Source of the DNA: Pseudorasbora parva
Lineage: Eukaryota > Chordata > Actinopteri > Cypriniformes > Gobionidae
Direction: 5' to 3'
NCBI RefSeq assembly: GCF_024679245.1
Contig: NC_090182.1
Span: 34,991,047-35,055,046 of the forward strand
DNA: 64,000 nt
The notes beneath the pieces are model-generated. The model was not told the origin of the DNA and searched no databases. It saw nothing but the letters and a program-made list of their open reading frames with translations. The translations under genes and the position numbers were made by a program. This document shows positions 11,806-23,707 of this stretch, in pieces. Positions within the stretch are counted from its first letter, which is position 1. Each line of letters starts with the position of its first letter.

Positions 11806-12816
11806 AGCAGCACTAGGTAACTTTTCAACCTTCATAATATATTTTTTAAGACTCTTGTGATGATAAATCGACTTACAATAGGTTGAATGACACGTCTCTC
11901 ATAGCCTGATGGGGTCTGTATCGTTTTTAATCGTACTTTTAAACTTCGGGTTTCAGGTAGTAACCCGAGAACAAAAAGAACTACAAAATTCGACTGCTTT
12001 ACGGCATATACGTCACTTCCACAAACACACACACACTTCCTTACATTCAGACGTGCGAGCACAACTTTGTTCGTCGGATAATATAGTCATGTCCGAAGCA
12101 GCACAGACACATAAGAAAGAAAAGGTTTTGTTGGAGGAAAGCAATAAGAGGAAACGAAAAAGTGATGGGATTAAAGGCAGGACTAGGATCAAAATGTGAC
12201 CAGCGTTTGCTCGTCGGCGTGAGCTGGAGGAGGCGTGCCCGACCGATGCTGTCCTGCTTGTTACGGTGAGCTACCACTCAAACATTGAACTGAAGTATCA
12301 TATAGATTCTGTAAAACGGTAACCAATAGACTACTATAATGACGCTGGCTTGTAAAGTGAGCATCGTGATTATTTGGCGTTTGAAAAAAATAAAAGCCAT
12401 GAAATTATATTCATATGACATGCTGAAGCCTATGCCACTGACTGTAACGTTACCTGGGATGAAGACATTTCACACGCGCCGCCAGAAGAACTCGAAATCC
12501 TCTTGCAGTGTTCAGGGGAACTGTTAGTGCTGACCCGCGGGACGCTTTTATGAAGTTATTTGGCCCGCACCGCACCACTGTATATATTTTTACAACCCGC
12601 CGCGCACCCGCGACCATTAAATAGACATACGGGGTCCGCGGGTTATGAGACGACCCACGCATCACTAGTTCAGGGCTATCAGGGTTGTCATGTCAACAAA
12701 TGCACGCGCGATGGCATCCCCTGTTGTAGGATTACAGCGCTTACGACAGTAGTTGAGGACATTATTTTTTCCAAACTGTAGGGGGACCCCGAGAGCAAAA
12801 GTAGCCAAGTGGGGCT
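11806..12816. mobile_element. TTAA-flanked DNA transposon (piggyBac/Kolobok type), non-autonomous
   Basis: TTAA lies at 11802-11805 and 12817-12820, and removal of the insert restores the L2 frame. The ends are imperfect inverted repeats: AGCAGCACTAGGTAACTTTT on the left and, on the complementary strand at the right, AGCCCCACTTGGCTACTTTT. A TTAA duplication is known for piggyBac and Kolobok superfamilies; with no transposase present I cannot choose between them. Confidence 0.88.
12518..12667. mobile_element. Small hAT-like MITE nested in the TTAA element
   Basis: The segment is flanked by GTTCAGGG at 12510-12517 and 12668-12675, an 8-bp direct repeat. It contains CCCGCGGG- and GACCC-rich sequence and ends CGCATCACTA, with TAGTGCTGACCCGCGG near its left side. 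Outer inverted repeats are weak at the left edge, so the boundary there is less certain. Confidence 0.55.
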
Positions 12817-14310
12817 TTAAGCGAGCAGGGCAACCACCCAGTAGAGCATTACAATAATCTAGCCTTGAGCTCATGAACGCATGTACTAACTGTTCAGCAT
12901 TTTGCATTGAAAGCATGTGCCGTAATTTAGATATATTTTTAAGATGATAGAATGCGGTTTTACAGATGCTAGAAACGTGGCTTTCAAATGAAAGATTGGT
13001 ATCAAAGAGCACACCCAGGTTCCTCACTGACGACGAGGGCTTGACAGAGCAGTCATCAAGTGTTAGACAGTATTCTCGGTTACTACTTGTGGAACTTTTC
13101 TGTCCAATAATTAAAAATTCAGTTTTATCTGAATTAAGTTGCAGGAAATTACTATTCATCCAATTTTTTATATCAGCTATGCATTCCGTTAATCTTGTGA
13201 ATTGGTAGGTTTCGTCAGGGCGTGAGGAAATATAGAGCTGAGTATCGTCAGCATAACAATGAAAACTAACGCCATGTTTCCTAATGATATCTTCCAGTGG
13301 TAGCAGATACAGGGTGAAAAGCAACGGTCCTAACACTGAGCCTTGCGGTACCCCATACTGAACTTGTGATTGGTGTGACATCTCTTCATTTACTGCTACA
13401 AACTGATAACGGTCAGATAAGTATGATTTAAACCATGCCAAAGCAGTTCCACTAACGCCAACATAATTTTCGATTCTATTCAGAAGAATATTGTGATAGA
13501 TAGTATCAAATGCAGCGCTAAGATCGAGTAACACTAATAGAGAGATACAACCACGATCAGATGATAAGAGTAAATCATTTGTAACTCTAATTAGAGCAGT
13601 CTCAGTGCTATGATACGGTCTAAATCCTGACTGGAAATCCTCACATATATCATTTCTTTCTAAAAAGGAACATAATTGTGAAGACACAGCCTTTTCTAGT
13701 ATTTTTGATAGAAACGGTAGATTCGAGATTGGCCTGTAATTGACTAATTCTTTAGGATCAAGTTGCGTTTTTTTAATAAGTGGTTTAATTATAGCCAACT
13801 TAAAAGTTTTCGGTACATATCCTAATGTCAAAGATGAATTAATGATATTAAGCAGAGGATCTATGACCTCTGGAAGTATCTCTTTTAATAGCCTAGTCGG
13901 TATAGGGTCAAGCATACAGGTTGTTGATTTTGATGATTTTACAAGTTTAGCCAATTCTTCTCCTCCTATAGTAGTGAATGAGTGTAATTTTTCCTCAGTG
14001 ACACTACAGCGCTCTGTCTGAAATGATACTGTAATAGACGGCTGCATGGTTATAATTTTATTCCTAATATTATCAATCTTACTAGTAAAGAAGTTCATAA
14101 AGTCATTACTGCTGTGTTGTTTACAAACATCAGAAGCTGAAGCTTTATTTTTTGATAATTTTGCCACTGTATCGAATAAATACTTAGGGTTGTGTTTGTT
14201 TTCTTCTAAAAGAGTTGAGAAATAAGCAGATCTAGCAGTTTTATGGCCTTTCTGTATGCAATCATGCTCTCTTTCCACAGGGAGTGCTCTCTTAGTCAGG
14301 GAGTTGATTT

Positions 14311-14500
14311 AACTACTTGAAAAGACTGGATGTGAATATCTTGATGTATGGAATAAATAGAGACATATACATAAGAGACATCTATATAAGACATAAACAC
14401 ATATGATGCCTTGTTAAAAAGGTGGGGTTTTGCTGAATCCGGCAATACCAAATGTACATATAGCATGATAAATCAGTGTTCTGTCACTCATAGTACGAGG
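14311..14500. other. Short spacer, nothing recognised
   Basis: AT-rich sequence between the 5' truncation point of the L2 element and the hAT element. It ends with the left copy of the hAT target duplication, GTACGAGG at 14493-14500. Confidence 0.5.
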
Positions 14501-16643
14501 CAGAGGTGGGACAAAGTCATTGTTATGCAAGTCACAAGTAAGTCTCAAGTCTTTGCCCTCGAGTCCCGAGTCAAGTCGAGTCAAAGATGAGTCAAGTCTC
14601 GAGTCGAGTCAGAAGTCAAAGCCAACAAGTCTCAAGTCAAGCCCAAAGTCCTACCATTTTAGTTTCGAGTCACTTCAAGTCATCTTACCACAAAAATAAA
14701 AATTATACAAATCATGTATGTCTGTAAGATTTGTATTTATTTAAACCTCTTTAAGCAAATACAATAAAAAAACAGAAAATGTAAATTTTCACAGAAAATG
14801 CTTGTATTTCAACAGCATATTGCACTAGAAAAATTGCACAGCAGCTTCAGTCCTGTATTGTGTTGACCTCATATTGCAAAACAGTTAAACTTTCAAATAG
14901 ATATGGGTCCTTTTAGCCTAAACTTAGGGCCATGATGGGAATATTGTTTAGCTTATTTTTGGTTTAATTTGGTTTACTTTAATAATTTAATTTATTCAAT
15001 TATTTTGTTTTGCTATACTTTTTATGCCAGCTTGCCATGGCAAAGCATATGACTTCAGTTTCTGGAGGGAAAGAGCTTTCTTATGACTTTTGAAGCAGTG
15101 AAAATATTCTTAATATTGCATACACTGAAACTGAAATATTATTGTATACCGTAGTGTATAATAGACAATGAATATTGACACAAAAACATTGATATAAGTA
15201 AAGAGTTCAAATACAACATGTGAGGCTATAGATTTTCTGACATCTGTTTCATATTCTTCTCAGGTATGAAGAATACCTAGAGAGGTGGGGGGCCCAAAAC
15301 AAGCCCAATATTATTATATTATTTATTATCATCAGTATAATTTATGATTAATAATGTATCAATAAATGTGCCTGCAACATATTAAATTGAAATCTTGTGG
15401 AGTTTAAAAAGTAAATACAGATGGGATTTTACAAAATTCTTCAAGTTGCAATAAAGACTGTGAACAGAAGAGGTTTGGAGATGAAAAAAGAGAAAAAGTG
15501 ACGTGAAGGATTATGGTAACTCCAGTCGGAGTTATTGCACACATATAAGGAGCAGTGGTGAAAATGCACACTATAAACCGTAAAAAGGATAAGCCCTGCA
15601 TCTCAATGTGCAATCTGCCCTAAAGAGTGTTGAAAATTACTAATGTCACACAGCTACTATTTAGGATTATTATGCACTTTTTTTACAGCCTATGATTGGG
15701 AGGTGGTGCCCAGGAAAACACTGAGAGCGCTGCAATATAGAGACATGTTTATAATAATATACATTCGAACCATACCTACTGTTATTATTAGTAGCCTATA
15801 CTTTTTTTATTATTTATTTTTATAATAGCCAAATAATAATAGTCATAATAAATAGCCTACATTATAAAAAAATATTTTTAAAATTAAATTAGGTGGCTTA
15901 AGTTACCTCCTGTTTCCTCTCCATCTCTGTATATCTCTGCTGGTTGCATTGTTTGTAAAAAAAAAAAAAAAAAAAAAAAAGTATTCGTCTATTTACGTCT
16001 ACGAACTATCATTACATTTATAACATCACATCACATGCCTGCACGTTGAATGCAATTTTTCTTCAAAGAGGGGAAGGAGGCGGGATGTATGAGGACGAAT
16101 GAATACAGCACTTGTATCGTTGCACTATGGCTATTAGCTGTGAGAAGACAGTGTCAGGCAATGTATTTGGACAAAACAGTGACCATAAATGTAAAGAAAC
16201 GAAGTTGCTTGTCATATTTTCCTAACAAGCAACCACATTTTTTTAAATAAGCCCAAAAAACCGTGACCCACAACTCGAGATTTTTTACCGCGACTTGCCA
16301 AAAAAAGAAGCCCAAATAAGTCACGTGTTATACGCGGACTTGGTAGCTATGGATACTGTCGAATCAAACCAACGTGGGACTACAGTGATTGGATGTCGTG
16401 CTGGCAGCGCGTGCTCTCTGCATGCATAGAGGTGCAGCTTTTTTTCACTGAGAGCAGCGCCGCCGTGTGAAAGAAAAATTGCCAAAAAGTAGCAAGTCCA
16501 AGTGAAGTCACGAGTCACTGATGTTAAAGTCCAAGTCGAGTTGCAAGTCTTTGTACATTTTGTCGAGTCGAGTCCAAAGTCATCAAATTCATGACTCGAG
16601 TCTGACTCGAGTCCAAGTCACATGACTCGAGTCCACACCTGTG
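14501..16643. mobile_element. Non-autonomous hAT element with 8-bp target duplication
   Basis: Begins CAGAGGTGGGACAAAGTCAT and ends GAGTCCACACCTGTG, imperfect inverted termini. GTACGAGG flanks it at 14493-14500 and 16644-16651. Both subterminal regions are packed with direct and inverted AAGTC/GACTCGAGTC words, probably transposase-binding repeats by analogy with other hAT elements. The interior is AT-rich with an A-run at about 15957-15980 and encodes no transposase. Confidence 0.93.
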
Positions 16644-16813
16644 GTACGAGGTGTCCAAAATTAATGAAAATGGAACAATGACATAATTTAGTCCAAAGCC
16701 CATCATTATCAGTGGTGAGAAGAATTTTAAAAAATTCAAATACAAGATACATCTAATAATGAAATATTTCATACGGCACCTTGAACTATATGGATAATAA
16801 TTAATAACTAATA

Positions 16814-17430
16814 CCCCTTTTTCACCAAGGCAGTGCTGGTGCTGGTTTGGAGCCAGCGCCTAGTTTCAAATTGGTTCTTTGTTTTTCCACACCCAAAGCA
16901 CCAGCTCCGAGTAAGAACCACTTGTGTCCATCAAGACACAAACTTGTGACCGCCTTTTTTAAAATAGCTAATCCAGCTAATAGCTGCTCGATTGTAATCT
17001 CAGTCTATACAAATTATGGCGAGCTGCACGAATGCATTGGATTTGCTGTGTTTTGATGCCCATGTAGGATCGTGAAGCTACTGTGCATTAATAGTAACGC
17101 AACATTCGCCATTGTTGATGGAAGGTTTTTTTGAGATGCATCGGTGCTGTGCAGACTGATCACTGTATGACATCAAAGTAAAAGGAGAGCACACAACTTC
17201 TTATGCTTTTGAGTCGCTCCTGCAGTATTTTGATATCATCGGCGGCGATGCATCTCAATCACGTCTGGTGTGTTTGTGTTTCCCGCTGCCTTGCTAGATT
17301 TGCTGAGAAAGATGAGACGTATACAGTGACATAAGACCTGGCTCTGTGGTAGCTCTCTAGCCTGTGAAAAGACAAACTGGTTCTTAGAAGGCTCTGAACT
17401 AGCAGCCAGTTCATCCTGGTGGAAAAGGGG
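16814..17430. mobile_element. TA-flanked MITE
   Basis: The left end CCCCTTTTTCACCAAGGCAG and right end CATCCTGGTGGAAAAGGGG are inverted repeats. TA precedes base 16814 and follows base 17430. A 2-bp TA duplication fits Tc1/mariner or ISL2EU-type elements, but the short length and lack of coding sequence prevent a firm choice. Confidence 0.7.
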
Positions 17431-17529
17431 TAAAAGAGGAAACCAGAAGTCAGGATTGCAGTTTGACCTTAATGGGCCTTTTAATAAAACTACACAATAC
17501 AAATTTAATTTAATTAAATCAAATGAAAT

Positions 17530-19245
17530 TAAATCAAATCAAAACACCTTTATTTATATAGTGCTTTTTACAAGTCAAATTGTTTCAAGGCAGCTTCACA
17601 GTGTTAACAGGAAGAATGCAACAGAATTTGATTACATTTTTAGTCCTGTTTTAAAAACATCAGTCTTTTGTGAAGTTCAGGGAGGGCTTTCCACAGAAGG
17701 CTCTGTCCCCAGTGGTGCAGGTCTTTATCCAAGCGGGATGGAGCCGCTGAGATTGTGGAGCGAAAAGAACGTGCTGAGATCTGTGGAGTAATGAGTTCTT
17801 TAAGGTAGGTGGAAGCATTGCCATGAATACTCTGGTGTGTGAGGAGGGAAACTTTATATCCGATCCGAGGGGAAATAGGAAGCCAATGTAGAGACTGAAG
17901 AATGCTCTTGCTAGGAATCCCAAAGAGAAGAGCATTACAATAATCCAGTCTCGAGGAGACAAAGGCATGAATGAGTTTCTCAGCATCATGAAGGGTGAGT
18001 GTGGGACGGAGTCTGGCTATATTCCTGGAGGTGACAAAAAGATGTTTTGCAAAATATATTCAATGTGGGTCTCAAAGTTTATGTGTGGATCAAACCTAAC
18101 ACCGAGATTGGTGACTATGAATGATAGAGGAAAGTCCTGGCCAGAAAATGTAAAACAGGTTATGGTGGATGATCGGTTCTGATGAGGGGAACCAATGAGG
18201 ATGGCTTCTTTCTTAGAGCTGTTCTGCTGGAGAAAGTTGTAGTTCATCCACGTCCTTATCTCTTCCAGACAGGCAGAAAGTGTTGATAATGATGACGATA
18301 TGAATGAGTGTCAATTTTTTGATAAAGTTGTGTATCATCAGCATAGCAGTGAAATTAAATTCCTAAGGAACTGATGACTTTACAGAGAGGGAGCCTGTAG
18401 TTATGGAAAAATAGTGGTCCTAGAACCGAGCCCTGAGTTACCCTGCAACCATCCGCATGTGAAAAGGACCTTGAGCTACCCATGGCGGTTGAGGTATGAC
18501 TCAAACCATTGCAAGTGTTATCAGGTCTAACAGAATGAGACAGTCGTTTGAGACGTAACCCCTTGGTCAACTGTGTCAAACGCTGCAGAAAGATCCAGGA
18601 GACAAGATGTGATGGTGATCCAGCATCAGCTGTCATTTGCAGGTCATTTGTAACCCCCTGTGATCAGAACGGAAGCCAGATTGGAACTTTTCAAAAATGT
18701 CGTTGTCGTCGAGATGGTCCTCGAGAGGCCTGGAAACGACTTTCTTCAAAACCTTCAAAAAATGGCAAGTTGGATATAGGCCTATAATTAGCAAGCGCTT
18801 GGGGCTTGAGGGAGGGTTTCTCAAGTCTAATTATTGCTGTTTTTAGGGCAGACAGTACCTGCCCAGACTGAAGGGATTGGTTTATTATCATGATGATGAG
18901 GGGACTGGCAGTAATATTTTTTTACCAGAGCTTTAGGGAAGGGGTCAAGGGCACAGGTGGAGGATCTTCTCCGTCTGATGGTTCAACCTCAAGTTGAGTA
19001 ACTTCTGGGAAGCAGCAGAATAGCCTCGAGATACAGTACCAAACTGTGCGTTGGCAGTTGGAACAGACGTTAAGGAGAAAACAGAGAGGGATGAACAAAT
19101 TTGATTAATTTTAGTTCTAAAGAAGGTCATGAAATTGTTACATTGTTCTTTTGTAGCCCCAATGAGTAGAGCAATTTGAGGTTTAAGGAGATGATTTATG
19201 GTGGAGAACAGCCATTTGGAATTGCCAGGACTTTCTTGAATAATA
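17530..19245 (-). pseudogene. Decayed L2/Rex-like LINE reverse transcriptase
   Basis: The minus strand ends with a TTTATTTATATAGTGCTTTT-type 3' tail near 17546 and carries scattered reverse transcriptase pieces. From right to left these are NNFMTFFRTKINQI-like linker sequence near 19100, LANYRPISNLPFFEGF near 18780, a GLSHTSTAMGSSRS segment and TQGSVLGPLFF near 18440, and NLGVRFDPHINFETHI near 18100. The frame changes many times and stops are frequent, so the copy is much older than the L2 element at 10505. The GLSHT segment resembles the small plus-strand fragment near 58610-58740. Confidence 0.8.
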
Positions 19246-19251
19246 TTTTAA

Positions 19252-19931
19252 AGGTCCCATGGAATGACATTTTTATTTTATGAGGTTTTTCAACATTAAT
19301 ATGAGTTCCCCTGGCCTGAATGTTGTCCCCAAGTCACTAGAAATTTTGATCAGTGTAAAACGAGTTCTTTTCTCTGTGTTTGAGAAAATGAGAGCCCAGA
19401 CAAGCCAAGACAAGCCAAGACAATCATCGGTACTTTTTGAGATATATATATTCTAGTAATCAAATGTAAAATAACACTGCATAGTTTATCATAAATAGCC
19501 TAAATTAATGCTTATTAAAGCTGAAGTTATTCATTCAAGAGCTGTGAGTGATTTGCTCTTTGCATTTGGTTGTTTAATTCACAGTAATTCGTCAGCATTT
19601 TTATTTACACTGCTGCCACTTTAAGACAGATGTGCAGATCTATAGGCGACTGATAATAGGCAGATGTACTACATTTTCTCCCGACTATATCCATAATAAC
19701 TACGTCCATTTTAGACACAAGCTGTGTAGTGTTTAAAGACTCTCCAAGCCGGTAATTTTGGCATAGATGTTTGTGCACATTTGATCGTTTAGACGCGAGT
19801 ATGAAACCAAAAGTATAATTTGCTCGACTCGTTGTGGACTGTTCTTTTATTTTAGCCAAAATCTAAAATAAAATCAGACTATCACAGATCTAAAGTGTAA
19901 CCAGGCTATGTTTGAATGTTTAGTTCTTCCC

Positions 19932-20026
<95 letters not shown>

Positions 20027-20687
20027 GTCACGTGTATTTTCAAAAGTAACGACAGCAGAACCGATAACGTCCGAGCGTATAGATACAACGGTCTTACAAA
20101 ATTCACCCCCGGGGCCCGTTTAATACTACTTTTCGATACCCATCCCTAGGCTTTACCATATGGATTCAACAGCACCGCCACAAACAGTGAGTAACAGTGT
20201 TCATTAATGCCTGATCTGGGATCAGTGAGTTCTGATGTGTAGCTAATCATTCAAGTTTACACAGACTTTCTTTCTAAATCATTTAAAACTGTCAGTCCTG
20301 CAGCTGGCCGTCTTGATGCATCAGTGAATCAAGCCAGTGACTAAAACCATGAACTTCATGTCATTTCTGTTAGCAGCATGAAACAAATCTGTTATTTAAA
20401 TGATTAAACTACAGAGAGCATTTAAAGAACACTCCTTATAATGTTCGGATTGGTCAATTACACGTTTGAATGATGCTGCTCATTATGCTCAACAGAAGCT
20501 CTTACTGTATTCATATCGATGTCGTGTCTGTTGTTAGCTGTGGTGAAAGCATTTTGTGAGAGAAATAACATTGCAAAGTTAACTTGTGTTTATTCAGAGC
20601 TCTCAGATACAGATTTCCCCAAATTTCTCTGCCGAGCAAGACGGCTTGTCAGCAGTGCGGGGAGCTTGGCAGCGTGCGCAGCATCTC
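19252..20687. mobile_element. TTAA-type element, left part, with nested hAT end
   Basis: TTAA at 19248-19251 is followed by AGGTCCCATGGAATGACATT, a terminus style of TTAA-specific fish elements. The matching right end is not seen before the DIRS element starts at about 20688. Inside, a (CT)n tract lies at 19936-20024, and sequence ending TTTTCGATACCCATCCCTA at 20148 looks like the right end of a separate hAT element whose left end is not found. The rest, 20149-20687, is unassigned. Confidence 0.5.
19936..20024 (+). repeat. (CT)n microsatellite
   Basis: Uninterrupted CT dinucleotide tract of about 89 bases. Open frames across it (poly Ser-Leu) are artefacts. Confidence 0.98.
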
Positions 20688-22114
20688 GTTCCCTATTCAG
20701 AGAACATTGGTTACGTGAGTAACCTGAGACGTTCTCTTTCATTGGTTCACTTCGACGCTGCGTAATGATGCATATGGGGAACGGTATACCACACACGCCA
20801 AGCTAAAGCGCTGCCGCATCTGACACGAACGTCAGGTAGACCTGAACGTCTGGATTAAGCTGACAGAACATGCGAACCCGGAGCCATGTCAACATCTAAA
20901 CTATAAAATTAACAAAAGTGTGCGGTGAGGACCATCCTGCCTCAACGCAAATGTCCTCCAAGAGCACCCCTTTGGAGAGTGCCTAAGAAGAGACCACACC
21001 TGTAGAAGAGTGTGCTCTTATGCCCAGAGGTGAAGGAACTCCCTGCACATCATAAGCTAAAGAGATAGCCTTCGTCACCAATGTGAAATGCTCTGCTTCA
21101 ACGTGGCAAGACCACGACGCAAATGTAACCTCTCGTCCTCCAAGGATGCAAAAGGATCCAAGAGTCAAAACCCGCTCCGGAGCTGACTTCAATGGCTCAA
21201 AGGGAGCACTCGTCAAACCCTCCAGGACAAAAGATAAGTCCCAAGAGGGTACACCAGGAGAGCGAACTGGCCTCAGGTGCTTGAGCCCTCTCATAAAAGA
21301 TTAGAGACTAAGAATGCTTCCCAAATGGGTCTCATCCAACTCCCTGTGAGCAGCGATAGCCACTCTGAGTTGGAAAGTAAGGTCCACTGACTGCTGGAGA
21401 GAACGGGCAGTGTCTCCTAGAAAACAGGTAGTGGAAATGTGATCCGACAGACTCAAAGGGAGAAAGCTTAAAGCTTAATACATTCCCTGGCGTGGGAGTG
21501 GTGAGAGGTTGAGCCGACCCCGCCACTCGAGACGCACTGGCGGTGAGTGTGAAAGGGGTGGCCAGGAGGCGGGCAGAAACGATTGCGCAGTCTGACCCAG
21601 CCCTGAATGTTCAGGGCGACTCTTTTCCCTGCCCGGAGCAGGAGCAGAAAGCTACTGCCAGGCCGCTTCATCTGCAGCGAAGAGGTCTTTGTCGTGGAAA
21701 GGGGCGAACACGCGTAAGGCGAAAATCCTTGGCTATGTGGAGCTCTCAACAGCTGAAGATGAGAGGCCAGTGTGTCTTAGATCGCCGGATTGGCGGAATA
21801 TCCGCGCTCCACAGAACCACGAGGATGGTGAAGTGTGCGGCTACCGCATTAGAAGGTGGGCGGAAAATGGCTGCTTTCAGGATCTGGAGACCTAGTTGTG
21901 CAGATCGCTGAAAAACGACAGTGTCCTTATCAACGTGCGATATGCACTAGCACACTTAGAAATCTCTCATCGAGCTTAGAAGATTGCGATTCATTGGAAC
22001 ATAAGGCCAATCGATCGCAAGCTTCTCAATCGCGCGAAGTGCGTCGACTTATACCCACATCGCCATAGGACCAAGTGCTCGTATGTGTGAAACCGTAGTG
22101 CACATGACTACGAC

Positions 22115-22900
22115 AACACGTGCGCCCCAACTGTAGATGCTACATCCAATTCATAGAATCTAACGAAAGTCAGTAGGGAAGACCAGCCTGCCACATTACA
22201 TATGTCTTGGAGGGAAGCCCCCGACAGAAGTGCTTTAGAAGCAGCCATACCCCTAGTAGAATGCGCCCGGACGGCCAAGGGAGACGGCCTCGACCAGCCA
22301 CTTGATCATTCTCTGCTTAGATACTGGAGCCCCTCTCTTAGGGGATCCGAAACAGACAAACAACTGGTCAGTCTTTCTCCACAGGGCAGCTCTGTGGACG
22401 TAAGTATCAAGTGCCCTAACTGGGCAAAGCAGATTTAATCTTTCCTGGTCTGACATCAGAAACGGGAAAGTGTACAGAAGTAGCCTCGGCCACTCCTGTA
22501 CGATGGCATGTGACAGAGAAAACCACTGGGGACAGTGGGAATTCTCAGCCGAAGTAAAAAGATCTACTTCTGCTTTCCCGTATCTCAGCCACAGGAGCTC
22601 CACCACCTCGGGGGAGGCGAGACTACGTCTCGACAGGATGTCTGCTTCCTTTAATACCCCTGGGATGTAAACTGCCCTGATGGAGTGCAGTTTCCCTTGG
22701 GCCCACAGGAGGATCTGACGTGCCAACTTGTACAAGGGGCGAGACCCCCCTGATGGTTTATATAGGCGACCACCGAAGTGTTGTCTGATCTGACAAACAC
22801 ATGGTGGCCCCTGAGGTCGGGCAGGAAATGTTTCAATGCAAGAAACACAGCCAGCATCTCTAGCCGATTTATGTGCCATAGCCGCTGATGATCCTGCCAT
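22115..22900 (-). pseudogene. DIRS tyrosine recombinase, frameshifted
   Basis: This domain integrates the circular DIRS copy into the chromosome. From right to left the minus strand gives FMSDQERLNLLCPVRALD (conserved CPVRAL region), the KRGAPVSKQRMIKWLVEA helix, then after a frame change near 22270 the catalytic-box sequence AHSTRGMAASKALLSGA and finally GWSSLLTFVRFYELDV carrying the expected Tyr, with a stop near 22120. A His-x-x-Arg pair and the C-terminal Tyr are thus recognisable. The frame change and a gap before the His-Arg box mean no functional protein is made. It follows the RNase H region directly, the standard DIRS order. Confidence 0.85.
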
Positions 22901-23707
22901 AGACCTTGGGACAAGCTACCACTCATGGTCGCCCCCCACCCCGTGAGAGATGCATCTGTCGTTAGCGTGACGCGACGAACATGAGCTCCTAACACTGGTC
23001 CCTGGGACAGAAACCCTTGGATCTTTCCACATGACCAGAGCACGAAGGCATCGCCGCATGACTTTGATCGTGCGGAGTGGATTCCCCCTCGGGGAGAACC
23101 CCTTGGTTCTGAGCCACCACTGCAGCGGCCTCATATTCAGCAGGCCAAAAGGTATTACGTTGGACGCAGCTGCCATGAGGCCTAACAGTTTCTGGAACTG
23201 TTTCACAGTGACAAGTCGGTCTAGCTTCGGTTCTTTCAGCGCCAATAGGATCGATGCTATGTGTGTCAGCGATAATTGCGCCCGCATAATTACCGAAACC
23301 CATATCACGCCTAGAAAGGTGGTCCTCTGAGCGGGAGAAAGCACACATTTCTTTGTGTTTAGTCTCAACCCCAACCTCGACATGTGTGCAAGAACAGCAT
23401 CTCGATGCTGAACCGCCATCTGCTCTCACTGAGCCAAGATCAACCAATCGTCGATGTAATTGAGCATGCGGATGCCCTGCAGATGCAACGGCGCCAGAGC
23501 TGCATCCACACACTTCGTGAAGGTGCGGGGTGACAGTGCTAGACAGAAGGGAAGTACTCGATATTGGTATGCCTCTCCCCCGAAGGAAAACCTCAGAAAC
23601 TTCCTGTGATGTGGAAGGATGGAGACATGGAAATATGCGTCTTTGAGATCTATGGTCACAAACCAATCCTCGGATCTGATCTGTGACACGATCTGTCTGA
23701 GTGTAAG
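22640..23707 (-). pseudogene. DIRS reverse transcriptase and RNase H, broken
   Basis: The reverse transcriptase segment shows WFVTIDLKDAYFHVSILPHH, FLRFSFGGEAYQYRVLPF, and the catalytic NYIDDWLILAQ near 23450. An in-frame stop follows immediately, and reading continues as EQMAVQHRDAVLAHMSRLGL and KKCVLSPAQRTTFLG. RNase H is recognisable as VTLTTDASLTGWGATMSGSL near 22960, with INRLEMLAVFLALKHF and VRSDNTSVVAYINHQGG downstream. The N-terminal part of the same domain (KDGGSRPILDLR) lies beyond the gypsy insertion at 31978-32100. The chain is therefore split by the gypsy element as well as by stops and frame changes. Confidence 0.9.

Larger units (their letters stand above)
11398..14278 (-). pseudogene. 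L2 ORF2 reverse transcriptase, interrupted
   Basis: This is the reverse transcriptase part of LINE ORF2, which copies the element RNA at a nicked chromosomal site. Going leftwards from 14278 I see NYRPISNLPFLSKILEKAV, SGFRPYHSTETAL, the A motif LDLSAAFDTIYHN, the B motif GVPQGSVLGPLLF and the catalytic YADDTQLY. These catalytic residues are intact. At LLGGCPARL (12821) the frame enters the inserted TTAA element; it resumes at 11801 with INKLQLVQNAAARVL and continues through the C-terminal HWLPIKHRIHFKIL region to a stop at 11398. The two halves join exactly at the TTAA site. The endonuclease domain is absent through 5' truncation. Confidence 0.93.
10505..14310 (-). mobile_element. L2-clade LINE, 5'-truncated, split by a TTAA transposon
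   Basis: The 3' end is at about 10505, where (TTGA)n and the TTTATTTATATAGCGCTTTT tail mark the typical terminus. A 3' untranslated region runs to about 11397, followed by the reverse transcriptase reading frame up to about 14280. Endonuclease sequence is missing, so the copy was truncated during insertion, as is usual for LINEs. The same 3' end recurs on the plus strand at 59043-59313. The coding region is cut at 11802-12820 by a DNA transposon with TTAA duplication. Confidence 0.9.

Noticed and set aside
19908..20149. Poly Ser-Leu frames
   Set aside because: Translation of the (CT)n tract.
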